From CAYVAP01 sp964343195 (lineage in GTDB: Bacteria > Bacteroidota > Bacteroidia > J057), in the NCBI GenBank assembly GCA_964343195.1, contig CAYFIR010000092.1, forward strand, positions 1 to 27,837: a stretch of 27,837 bases of DNA. Reading direction: 5' to 3'. This document shows, piece after piece, positions 21,401 to 27,837 of this stretch (within the stretch, counting starts at the first letter, position 1; every line of letters starts with the position of its first letter). A model generated the notes under the pieces. It did no database searches. It was not told where the DNA came from and saw nothing but the letters and a program-made list of their open reading frames with translations. A program made the position numbers and the translations under genes.

Positions 21401-22279
21401 ATGAGTCAAAAACGAATTGTCAATATCGGGCTGGTCCAGATGTCCTGTGCCAGCGATCCCGAAGCCAACCGGCAGAAAGCCATTGAGCGCATCCGCGTCG
21501 CCGCAGAGCATGGCGCACAGATCGTGTGCCTGCAAGAACTCTTTACTTCGCTTTACTTCTGCGATATTGAGAGCTACGACAACTTTGGGCTGGCAGAGTC
21601 CATTCCCGATGGTCCCAGCGTGCAGCAATTGGCACCACTGGCTCAGGAACTTGGCGTGGTCATCATTGCGTCCCTCTTCGAAAAGCGAACCTCTGGGGTG
21701 TACCACAACACCGTCGCCGTCATCGATGCAGACGGTACCTATTTGGGCAAATACCGCAAGCAGCATATCCCCGATGACCCCGGCTATTACGAGAAATTCT
21801 ACTTCACCCCCGGCGATCAGGGGTACAAAGTATTCCAGACCCGCTTTGCCAAAATCGGTGTCCTCATCTGCTGGGATCAGTGGTACCCCGAAGCTGCCCG
21901 CATCACTGCTCTCAAGGGTGCCGAAATCCTGTTTTACCCCACCGCGATCGGTTGGCACAAGGACCAGGACGAAGCCACCAACGACGAGCAGTTCCAGGCA
22001 TGGCGCACCATACAGCGCAGCCACGCCGTTGCCAATGGCGTACCTGTCGTATCTGTCAACCGTGTCGGCAACGAAGGCGAAATGAAATTCTGGGGCGGAT
22101 CATTTGTCGCCAATCCATTCGGACGTTTGCTCTACGAAGCCTCCCACGAAAAGGAGGAAGTTCATATTCAGCCTGTTGATCTGGAGGCCTCCGATTACTA
22201 CCGCACCCACTGGCCATTTCTCCGCGATCGCCGCATCGACACCTACGAGCCGCTGACCAAGCGATTTCTGGATGAATAA
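21401..22279 (+). CDS. aguB: Carbon-nitrogen hydrolase, N-carbamoylputrescine amidase type
   Basis: 292 residues from the ATG at 21401 (an in-frame GTG at 21371 would add 10 residues without family resemblance). The nitrilase triad is complete: E46 (CLQELF), K120 (YRKQHIP) and C157 (GVLICWDQWYPE). The motifs ELFTSLYFC, KQHIPDDPGYYEKFYF and ICWDQWYPEAAR, with WHKDQDEATNDEQFQAWRTIQ later, are those of the amidase that turns N-carbamoylputrescine into putrescine, CO2 and ammonia in the agmatine route to polyamines. Its usual partner, agmatine deiminase, is not in the window. A strong hairpin follows its stop (22285-22336). The gene is visibly richer in C-ending codons than its upstream neighbours. 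Confidence 0.92.
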   Translation: MSQKRIVNIGLVQMSCASDPEANRQKAIERIRVAAEHGAQIVCLQELFTSLYFCDIESYDNFGLAESIPDGPSVQQLAPLAQELGVVIIASLFEKRTSGVYHNTVAVIDADGTYLGKYRKQHIPDDPGYYEKFYFTPGDQGYKVFQTRFAKIGVLICWDQWYPEAARITALKGAEILFYPTAIGWHKDQDEATNDEQFQAWRTIQRSHAVANGVPVVSVNRVGNEGEMKFWGGSFVANPFGRLLYEASHEKEEVHIQPVDLEASDYYRTHWPFLRDRRIDTYEPLTKRFLDE

Positions 22280-22284
22280 AAGGT

Positions 22285-22336
22285 AGGAGATCCCCGCAGT
22301 TGCTCCCTGTTCATTTGGAGCACCTGCGGGGCTCCT
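22285..22336 (+). terminator. Long GC-rich 3' hairpin without a T run
   Basis: AGGAG then CCCCGCAG then TGCTCC pair with GGAGCA, CTGCGGGG and CTCCT (right arm 22317-22336), with a 2-nt bulge, one mismatch and a 10-nt loop. It starts 5 nt after the aguB stop. The following bases (CTACACAAG) lack a T run, so it may protect the 3' end instead of terminating by itself. Confidence 0.65.
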
Positions 22337-22462
22337 CTACACAAGATTGTCAACCCCACAGATTATTTGCGATTTTGACGGAATATCGGAATATTTAGAT
22401 GGTAGTAGGTGGGCTATTGAGCATAACCATAGATCTGTTTAACGTCTCGCTACTCCCACCTG

Positions 22463-22497
22463 GAATTACGAATCACGAATTATAAATCACGAATTCT
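22463..22497. repeat. Heptad array H
   Basis: Five units in strict phase: GAATTAC, GAATCAC, GAATTAT, AAATCAC, GAATTCT. The array ends 13 nt before the ATG of the next gene. Confidence 0.8.
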
Positions 22498-22510
22498 CAG
22501 ACTACTACTC

Positions 22511-23248
22511 ATGACCCATTCTCAAACCAAATTCCCCTGGGCCTGGAGCATCCTCCTCGCCCTTTTGGTGGCCTGTAGCCCCGCTGCCAAAGAAACAGAA
22601 ACCGAGTCCTCCGAGGAGGAAACCATGATGAAAGACGACGGTCAGAGCAGCGACATGGAAGCTGGCTTCGTGTCTCTTTTCAACGGTGAAAACCTGGACG
22701 GATGGGTAGGCAATACCACCTCCTACAGCGTGGACAACGGCACCATCCTGGTCGATCCGGGGGAGGAGCCACGTGGAGGAAACCTCTACACCGAGCAGGA
22801 ATACAGCGACTTCGTTCTGCGCTTTGAGTTTCAGCTCACCCCCGGTGCCAACAACGGCCTGGGCTACCACGCCCCGCTGGAAGGCGATGCCGCCTATGTC
22901 GGCAAGGAACTACAGGTGCTGGACAACACCGCCGAAAAGTACGCCGAACTGGAACCCTGGCAGTACCACGGTTCGCTCTATGGCGTGATCCCCGCGAAGA
23001 GGGGATTTCTCAAGCCCGTTGGGGAGTGGAATGAAGAAGAAGTCACCGTGCGTGGCACTACCGTAAAAGTCGTGCTCAATGGCGAGACCATCCTTGACGG
23101 CGACTATCAGGACGCACTGGAGAACGGCACCATCGATGGCAAGGACCACCCTGGTTTAGCTCGTACCTCTGGCCACATCGGGTTCCTCGGCCATGGCGAT
23201 GTCCTCCGCTACCGCAACATTCGGATCAGGGACCTGGCGGGAAGTTAA
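22511..23248 (+). CDS. DUF1080 (3-keto-disaccharide hydrolase domain) lipoprotein
   Basis: 245 residues. The signal ends in the lipobox LLVAC with C22, followed by an acidic linker of about 30 residues (ETETESSEEE), so it is probably a surface or periplasmic lipoprotein. The DUF1080/PF06439 domain starts at FVSLFNGENLDGW, the family's usual opening, and continues through NLYTEQEYSDFVLRFEFQL and NNGLGYHAPL to HIGFLGHGDVLRYRNIRIRDL. These concanavalin-like domains act on 3-keto glycosides, or are only inferred to bind sugars. The next gene is an exported Gfo/Idh oxidoreductase, the enzyme type that can make 3-keto sugars. It is separated from it by an inverted heptad spacer. Confidence 0.92.
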   Translation: MTHSQTKFPWAWSILLALLVACSPAAKETETESSEEETMMKDDGQSSDMEAGFVSLFNGENLDGWVGNTTSYSVDNGTILVDPGEEPRGGNLYTEQEYSDFVLRFEFQLTPGANNGLGYHAPLEGDAAYVGKELQVLDNTAEKYAELEPWQYHGSLYGVIPAKRGFLKPVGEWNEEEVTVRGTTVKVVLNGETILDGDYQDALENGTIDGKDHPGLARTSGHIGFLGHGDVLRYRNIRIRDLAGS

Positions 23249-23252
23249 GGGA

Positions 23253-23280
23253 GTTCGAGGTTCATGGTTCGTAGTTTTTT
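23253..23280. repeat. Heptad array I, left arm
   Basis: GTTCGAG, GTTCATG, GTTCGTA, GTTTTTT in strict phase, starting 4 nt after the DUF1080 stop. GTTCGTAGTT (23267-23276) is the exact reverse complement of AACTACGAAC (23334-23343). Confidence 0.8.
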
Positions 23281-23333
23281 GCTGCGCTTAAAGCTACGCG
23301 CGAAGACTATGAGCCAACTAGCCACTCCTCTTC

Positions 23334-23368
23334 AACTACGAACACCGAACTTTTAACTTCGAACTAAA
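23334..23368. repeat. Heptad array I, right arm
   Basis: AACTACG, AACACCG, AACTTTT, AACTTCG, AACTAAA: five units in strict phase, ending 2 nt before the ATG at 23371. Inverted with respect to the left arm. Confidence 0.8.
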
Positions 23369-23370
23369 AC

Positions 23371-24708
23371 ATGCAACAACGTAGAGACTTTCTCAAAAAA
23401 ATGGCCTTTGCGGGGGCCTCACTGGCGGTGGGCGGTAGTGCCGCTGCCGCTCCGCAGACACTTCAGATCATGAAGCGCAGCCAACACCTGTTTGACGGTG
23501 AAACCATCCGACTGGCGCTGATCGGTGCAGGTGGCATGGGCACTGAGGACACCAACACCTGCCTGCGCCACGAAGGGGTAGAACTGGTTGCCGTTTGCGA
23601 TCTATACAAGGGCCGTCTGGAAGCCGCCAAAGAGCGCTGGGGCGATCACCTCTTTCTGACGCAGGATTACAAAGAGGTGCTGAAGAGAAAGGATGTGGAT
23701 GCCGTGATCATCGGCACACCAGACCATTGGCACAAGCAAATCTCCATCGACGCGCTCAACGCAGGCAAGCACGTGTACTGCGAAAAACCCATGGTACACT
23801 CCGTGGAGGAAGGCAAAGAGGTGATCGATGCCTGGCGCAAGTCGGGCAAGGTATTCACCGTCGGTGCGCAGGGAACCTCGTCTTTGGGCAATGAAAAGGC
23901 CAAGGAACTGCTGGCTGAAGGCGTCATCGGCGACCTGAACTTTGCTGAAGGCTTTTGGGCGCGGCATTCTCCCATCGGGGCCTGGCAGTATCCCATTCCG
24001 GCGGATGCCTCGCCCGAAACCGTTGCATGGAGCCGCTACATCGCCAATACCACCCAGCGACCCTTCGACAAAACCCGCTTCTTCCGCTGGCGCAATTACC
24101 GCGACTATGGCACTGGCATGTCGGGGGACCTCTTCGTGCATTTGTTCTCCAGTCTGCATTTCATCACCAACTCCAAGGGACCCAATCAGATCGGGGCCAT
24201 GGGCGGACTGCGCTACTGGGAAGATGGCCGTGAGGTACCCGACGTGATGATCGGCATGTTCAATTACCCTGAAGTGGAAGAACATCCTGGCTTCAACCTG
24301 TCGCTGCGTTGCAACTTCGTGGATGGAACAAGTGGCACGACCTACCTCCGTTTGGTAGGCAGCAAAGGCTCTATGGACGTACAGTGGCGAAAGGTCATCG
24401 TCAAGCGCAATGATGCCGAGGCGGGAGATGCTTTTGCCCAGGCCAAAGCACGCGAGGCAGGGGAAGAAATCTCTGACCGCAAGAAAATGCTGCCGCCACG
24501 GGAGATGGTATTCGAAGTGGAAGATGGCTACAATGGTGCCCATTACGATCACCACGGCTACTGGCTCAAGGCCATTCGGGAAGGCGGAACGGTCATGCAG
24601 GATCCGGTATTCGGCTTTCGGGCGGCCGCTCCTGCACTACTTTGCAACGACAGCTACTACGAAAACCGCCTCATCAGCTGGGATCCGGTGAAGATGGAGA
24701 AGGTGTGA
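23371..24708 (+). CDS. Exported Gfo/Idh/MocA-family oxidoreductase
   Basis: 445 residues. The N-terminus QQRRDFLKKMAFAGASLAVGG is a twin-arginine signal, so the folded protein with bound cofactor is exported by Tat. The Rossmann fold has GAGGMG at 52-57 and the family's EKP at 138-140 (HVYCEKPMV); NADH/NADPH-binding continues with AVCDLYKGRLE. Later motifs include GTPDHWHKQISIDAL and the C-terminal GAHYDHHGYWLKAI. Substrates of this secreted Bacteroidota group are sugars or glycosides, sometimes oxidised at C3. It lies downstream of the DUF1080 lipoprotein, and the pair suggests a keto-sugar route in the periplasm. Which sugar is not visible. Confidence 0.93.
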   Translation: MQQRRDFLKKMAFAGASLAVGGSAAAAPQTLQIMKRSQHLFDGETIRLALIGAGGMGTEDTNTCLRHEGVELVAVCDLYKGRLEAAKERWGDHLFLTQDYKEVLKRKDVDAVIIGTPDHWHKQISIDALNAGKHVYCEKPMVHSVEEGKEVIDAWRKSGKVFTVGAQGTSSLGNEKAKELLAEGVIGDLNFAEGFWARHSPIGAWQYPIPADASPETVAWSRYIANTTQRPFDKTRFFRWRNYRDYGTGMSGDLFVHLFSSLHFITNSKGPNQIGAMGGLRYWEDGREVPDVMIGMFNYPEVEEHPGFNLSLRCNFVDGTSGTTYLRLVGSKGSMDVQWRKVIVKRNDAEAGDAFAQAKAREAGEEISDRKKMLPPREMVFEVEDGYNGAHYDHHGYWLKAIREGGTVMQDPVFGFRAAAPALLCNDSYYENRLISWDPVKMEKV

Positions 24709-24712
24709 GTTG

Positions 24713-24747
24713 GTTCAAAGTTCGAGGTTGAAAGTTCAAAGTTACTG
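24713..24747. repeat. Heptad array J
   Basis: GTTCAAA, GTTCGAG, GTTGAAA, GTTCAAA, GTTACTG in strict phase, starting 4 nt after the Gfo/Idh stop. Confidence 0.75.
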
Positions 24748-24809
24748 ACTACTCCCGAGCCGAGTACTGGAAAACCATCTTTAGTGCCGCTCGTGAGCAT
24801 CTCTGAAGC

Positions 24810-24832
24810 GATACGCAACGTCATAGCGTCTC
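24810..24832. repeat. Imperfect dyad, likely remnant of a spacer repeat
   Basis: GATACGC (24810-24816) and GCGTCTC (24826-24832) are complementary except for one base. It resembles the 'GAGACGC...GCGTCTC' palindromic repeats that I have seen in several phyla. It lies in the 256-bp spacer before the VOC gene. Confidence 0.35.
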
Positions 24833-24882
24833 TGGCCAGGAGCACTCGAAAACGGAGTGGTCGGAAAAGTTAAAGCTGTTCT

Positions 24883-24898
24883 CCCCCTCGCGAGGGGG
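24883..24898. repeat. Perfect GC-rich palindrome (REP-like)
   Basis: CCCCCTCGCGAGGGGG is perfectly self-complementary and is followed by CCGGGGGAAGG. It lies 66 bp before the VOC lipoprotein start. A strong local GC peak and the 'CTCCCC...GGGG...CCGGGGG' layout resemble mobile REP-type elements of Bacteroidota; no second copy lies here. Confidence 0.5.
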
Positions 24899-24964
24899 CC
24901 GGGGGAAGGACTCAATCCCGATTTTTGGCCGTTGCCCCACACTCAAAAAATCAACAAATCCAAA

Positions 24965-25480
24965 ATGAGACTACTACTACACCTATTCGGTATAGGGATA
25001 CTGATCCCAGCCCTGCTTGTTGCCTGCCAGACAAAGACAGAGGAAGTGGAAGAGACGCGGGAAGTAGAGGTGATAAAAGAGGTCGAAGAACAGGAAATTC
25101 CCGATTTGTACTTCAACCACGTGGCGCTTTCAGTGGCGGATCCAGCGGCTTCAGTGGAATTTTACCACTCGGTGCTGGGACTGGAGGAAATCACCAATCG
25201 CACCGAAAAGGAAGGCATTCGCTGGATGTCTTTGGGCGAAGACAAAGAGATTCACCTTATCTCAACCATTGAGGGGGAAGTCGTGATGAACAAAGCCGTG
25301 CATTTTGCGGTAACGACCCGGGAATTTGATGCGATGGTCGATCGACTGAAGGCAATGGAAATTCCTTACTCCGATTGGCCGGGTGAAATGAATACGGTCA
25401 GCCTCCGCGCCGACGGCATCCGTCAGGTGTATATTCAGGACCCTGATGGGTACTGGGTCGAGGTGAATAGCGCTGAATAG
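24965..25480 (+). CDS. VOC-family (glyoxalase/dioxygenase fold) lipoprotein
   Basis: 171 residues from the ATG at 24965. The start gives a proper lipoprotein signal (MRLLLHLFGIGILIPALLVAC, lipobox Cys at 21) and a charged linker (EEVEETREVEVIKEVEEQE). The frame is open upstream to 24857, but that extension lacks signal character and crosses a repeat palindrome. The VOC domain has the metal-ligand positions: His in FNHVALSVADP (H52), KEIHLIS, VHFAVTT, and the last Glu in DPDGYWVEVNSAE. Glyoxalase I-like enzymes and sugar-acting isomerases share this fold; a secreted member is unlikely to be a housekeeping glyoxalase. It follows the Gfo/Idh and DUF1080 genes and may belong to the same sugar system. 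Confidence 0.88.
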   Translation: MRLLLHLFGIGILIPALLVACQTKTEEVEETREVEVIKEVEEQEIPDLYFNHVALSVADPAASVEFYHSVLGLEEITNRTEKEGIRWMSLGEDKEIHLISTIEGEVVMNKAVHFAVTTREFDAMVDRLKAMEIPYSDWPGEMNTVSLRADGIRQVYIQDPDGYWVEVNSAE

Positions 25481-25488
25481 GGAGGCAA

Positions 25489-25509
25489 GTTTGGAGTTTG
25501 AGGTTGGGA
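25489..25509. repeat. Heptad array K
   Basis: GTTTGGA, GTTTGAG, GTTGGGA in phase, 8 nt after the VOC stop codon and 17 nt before the next ATG. Confidence 0.55.
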
Positions 25510-25525
25510 TGAGTTGCTTTGAGGC

Positions 25526-26527
25526 ATGCTCCTGCGAAACCTATTGGCACTTGTTTGGGCTCACCTAAAGGTGGGCCTGAGGGTGTATGGTGCTAATCGC
25601 ATGGCTACCCATCGACTGATTGCGGAGTTGGAAGAGCTGAGTGGCGTAAAAGGGGCTATTTCAAAAGCAGACCGACGCAGGTTGCACCTCTACACGGCGA
25701 TAGGCCGTTTGGTGACGGATGCCATGGCGACCCTGCTGGGCCATCGGTTGAAAGCAGCGCAAAAGCAGCATACCCTGTACCTATCGGCTCTTTCTCCCTG
25801 GATCGACGACCTGGCCGATGAAGAGGGCTGGAGCAGTGAGCAGATCCGGGATTGGCTCAATTTCCGCATGGAGCGAACATCCCCGCAGGCTGCGGCCATA
25901 TTTTCCCAGCATTTAACCCAGAGGCTGGCAAATGGAATGGGAGAGCATTTTCCCCGCCTGGAATCCTATGCAGCCAAACTGCTCGATGCCCAGGAAACCA
26001 GTCAGCGGCAACTGGGACCAGAACAGCTTTCAGAGGCAACCCTACGTGACCTGACCTTCCAGAAAGGGGCCACATCGCTTTGGGTATATCGCAGCATCAT
26101 TCCACTTCCCATTTCTCCTGAAGAAGAATACGCCATCGGGCAACTGGGTTACCTGATTCAACTCACCAACGACCTCTTTGATGTCTATAAAGACCGTGAG
26201 AAGGGGCAGCAGACCCTGTTTACCCATGGATGTGATCTGGCGCTGCGGCGAGAGGAGTACCTGGCCCTTTATCACGATTTAAGGGAAAAGTTTCACGGCA
26301 TCGCTGTGAGTAAGCGCCGCTTCCGGAGCTTTTCAGCGGAGATGACTCCGATTGTCTCCCGTGCGCTGGTCTGCTTTGATCAGTTGCAGGCATTGCAGGG
26401 CGAGGCTTCCACTTTCTCAGGCCTGGAAAAATATAGCCGCCAGCAACTGGTCTGTGATATGGAGAAGGTGGGGAATATCTGGGCTTCGCTGCGGTATGGG
26501 GTGAGTCTGATGGAAGAATTCTATTAA
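25526..26527 (+). CDS. Class 1 isoprenoid-synthase-fold protein (squalene/phytoene synthase-like)
   Basis: 333 residues, helical. The two metal-binding motifs of trans-isoprenyl enzymes are visible: D94-D-L-A-D98 in SPWIDDLADEEG, and IQLTNDLFDVYKDREKGQQTLF (211-232), which closely follows the phytoene/squalene synthase second motif 'QLTNxxRDVxEDxxxGRxYLP'. Spacing (about 120 residues) suits the fold. Such enzymes couple prenyl diphosphates head-to-head or cyclise them. There is no carotenoid or hopanoid gene beside it, so the product is unknown. There is no signal peptide. The ATG at 25526 is preceded by a heptad array. Its TAA overlaps, tail to tail, the TAA of the next gene. Confidence 0.82.
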   Translation: MLLRNLLALVWAHLKVGLRVYGANRMATHRLIAELEELSGVKGAISKADRRRLHLYTAIGRLVTDAMATLLGHRLKAAQKQHTLYLSALSPWIDDLADEEGWSSEQIRDWLNFRMERTSPQAAAIFSQHLTQRLANGMGEHFPRLESYAAKLLDAQETSQRQLGPEQLSEATLRDLTFQKGATSLWVYRSIIPLPISPEEEYAIGQLGYLIQLTNDLFDVYKDREKGQQTLFTHGCDLALRREEYLALYHDLREKFHGIAVSKRRFRSFSAEMTPIVSRALVCFDQLQALQGEASTFSGLEKYSRQQLVCDMEKVGNIWASLRYGVSLMEEFY

Positions 26528-27726
26528 TCCAGCCCCGCCGCTGGGAAAGATTCGCGCCATAGCAACTCGCCTGTACAGGCATCGAAATACCAGAATACGT
26601 TAGCTTCGCCGAACATTTCTATCACTGCCTCTGAATAGGCCAGATAAACAAAGCGTGGCTCCCAAGGATGCTTTGGGGCAGAAGTCACCGATGAAATTTC
26701 TTCCGGGGGGAATGACTCCCTGCTATCCATTGGATGTGCAGCCTGAAAGGTGAGGTGTAGCAAGGGCTCTTCCTGATCTGCTGCATGGGAAAATTGTACA
26801 CCTGGATGTTGGGATTTCAGGCGCTGGCGCATTTCGGCAGGAGAAAGCCACCACAACCGATCCGGTTTCACCTTTTGGCCGCTCAACTGCTGATAGGGCG
26901 AAGTGAAATAGGGCTTTCTCGTAAGGACAACCGTAACTTTCAGCGGTGAAATTTCATCATCGAATTCGGAAAATCGGTAGGTGAAAATGGCCATGTGACA
27001 GGTACTGTCTGCGGTGAGGGAGCAACTGGTATCTGGAACAGCGGTCGAGCAATAGCTATGGGCACAGGTCAGTTCGAGGCTTTTGTCTGCCCAGCCATAA
27101 GGGAAAGTCGCGTCTATCAGGCTGTCGGCCTTGCGCTTCAGTTCAGCGTGGAGGGAGGCAATTCGCGTGGCGGTCCTCCGCTCGATGCGGGCAACTTCAT
27201 AAGGAGTGGGGGAGAAGGTTGGTTGCTCGGTCTGATTGAGAAAGTTCGTCAGGTCCCTTCTGCCATCGGGCAGCGTGTCTGTATTTATCGAAAAGCGATT
27301 TATGGGCTTCCCAAAGGTCAGATCCAACTCCAGTGGCCCAGGCCGAAAGGTCAATCGGCCAAAATCCTCATCCTGCAAGGCATGCAGGGTGAGTTGCATG
27401 GTATCTGTCTGATGATGTGCCTTTCGGATGATGGTGATGCGACACCAATCCTGATGGCCACCGGGTACCACAAAGTACTTCACCCGGAAATACCCTGGGC
27501 TGGACATTTGTAGTGCGTGAGGACTACGGATAAAATAATCGCTTTTGCCCGCCTCGATACGAAGGTGATCCCTGCGCTCCCGAAACCTGACCTGAGGCGC
27601 ATCCTCCTCACTGTCAAATTGATAGGCACTGTCCGTTAAGACGAATGTAAATGCATAGCTGGTCCCGTATTGGGCCAGAACCGGAGCCGTGAATCCGCAG
27701 AATAGCAAGAGGAACAGTAAGCGCAT
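26524..27726 (-). CDS. Secreted protein of unknown function
   Basis: 400 residues, unrecognised. The signal peptide MRLLFLLLFCGFTAPVLA is followed by QYGTSYAFTFVLTD. The mature part is beta-rich and polar. Several cysteines (CAHSYCSTAVPDTSCSL and CHMAIF, mid-protein; FDACTG near the end) suggest disulfides. The C-terminal region WEPRFVYLAYSEAVIEMFGEANVFWYFDACTGELLWRE looks like the best-conserved block. There is no TonB box, repeat or type IX sorting domain. The ATG at 27726 has AAAGGAAACC before it, a reasonable ribosome-binding site. Its stop overlaps that of the convergent isoprenoid-fold gene (26524-26527). The last 111 bases of the window, upstream of it, hold no other gene that I can support. 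Confidence 0.8.
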   Translation of the reverse strand: MRLLFLLLFCGFTAPVLAQYGTSYAFTFVLTDSAYQFDSEEDAPQVRFRERRDHLRIEAGKSDYFIRSPHALQMSSPGYFRVKYFVVPGGHQDWCRITIIRKAHHQTDTMQLTLHALQDEDFGRLTFRPGPLELDLTFGKPINRFSINTDTLPDGRRDLTNFLNQTEQPTFSPTPYEVARIERRTATRIASLHAELKRKADSLIDATFPYGWADKSLELTCAHSYCSTAVPDTSCSLTADSTCHMAIFTYRFSEFDDEISPLKVTVVLTRKPYFTSPYQQLSGQKVKPDRLWWLSPAEMRQRLKSQHPGVQFSHAADQEEPLLHLTFQAAHPMDSRESFPPEEISSVTSAPKHPWEPRFVYLAYSEAVIEMFGEANVFWYFDACTGELLWRESFPAAGLD

Positions 27727-27837
27727 GGTTTCCTTTTACAGAAGGAGTGGAATTCGGATAGAAATCCACATGGAGCACTTAGTTCTACTTTGTCAAGTTA
27801 AGAAAAAGGCTTAAGCTCGGGATGTATGTAAAAGAAG

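Noticed and set aside
23602..24555. A 317-codon open frame on the minus strand
   Set aside because: It is antisense to the Gfo/Idh gene and has no recognisable motif; long shadow frames are expected from its GC-rich third positions.
22463..24747. Heptad arrays as a CRISPR array
   Set aside because: Units are 7 bp, degenerate and contiguous, with no 25-40 bp repeats, unique spacers or cas genes.
24857..24964. Longer N-terminus for the VOC protein
   Set aside because: The extension crosses the GC palindrome at 24883-24898 and would hide the lipoprotein signal that begins at 24965.

Overview
The window comes from a free-living Bacteroidota bacterium, most likely of the Saprospiria (Lewinella-like) type. 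Clues: Bacteroidota-style proteins (a TonB receptor with an N-terminal carboxypeptidase-regulatory domain, a Bacteroidota-form Mrp, and a FixH plus SafE pair); promoter -7 elements of the Bacteroidota form TAnnTTTG just upstream of several genes; little use of Shine-Dalgarno sites; and roughly 50-55% GC. The lineage below phylum level is inference. I see no rRNA, tRNA or CRISPR array. Most of the window is chromosomal core and near-core genes, with a relic of a mobile element and an unusual set of spacer repeats.

Layout. 1-5700: an outer-membrane barrel protein, guaA (GMP synthase) behind a dyad-rich spacer, a large TPR plus periplasmic-binding-fold protein, and a second envelope beta-barrel. 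5700-6090: a gene-less spacer holding what looks like a decayed tyrosine recombinase on the minus strand. 6090-8914: mrp and a NifU-type scaffold (Fe-S cluster assembly), a small membrane protein, and purE directly behind a 9-bp tandem repeat. 9170-12140: hsp20 (minus), a metallo-beta-lactamase-fold hydrolase, a lone receiver domain, and recF. 12142-15516: a cation/proton antiporter and nuoA (minus), then fixH and a SafE-type membrane protein (plus). 15554-21282, all minus: an SDR, a TonB receptor translationally coupled to a thioredoxin-like lipoprotein, a HAD-IB phosphatase and a LOG-family protein. 21401-27726: an N-carbamoylputrescine amidase-type nitrilase, a DUF1080 lipoprotein, a Tat-exported Gfo/Idh oxidoreductase, a VOC lipoprotein, a squalene/phytoene-synthase-fold protein, and a secreted protein of unknown function (minus).

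How the genes may work together. mrp and nifU form an Fe-S assembly pair. fixH and safE look like the tail of a cbb3 oxidase maturation operon that has been separated from its main cluster, and nuoA is likewise separate from other complex I genes. The TonB receptor and the thioredoxin-like lipoprotein share an ATGA overlap and a promoter carrying a DtxR-box-like dyad, which suggests a metal-responsive envelope operon. The DUF1080, Gfo/Idh and VOC genes are all predicted to be exported or lipid-anchored and could act on 3-keto sugars outside the cytoplasm.

The most unusual signal is not a gene. About ten spacers carry arrays of degenerate 7-bp units. The sequence differs from spacer to spacer but keeps strict 7-bp phase within each array. 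Several arrays are paired as inverted arms, and several end at or overlap the next start codon.
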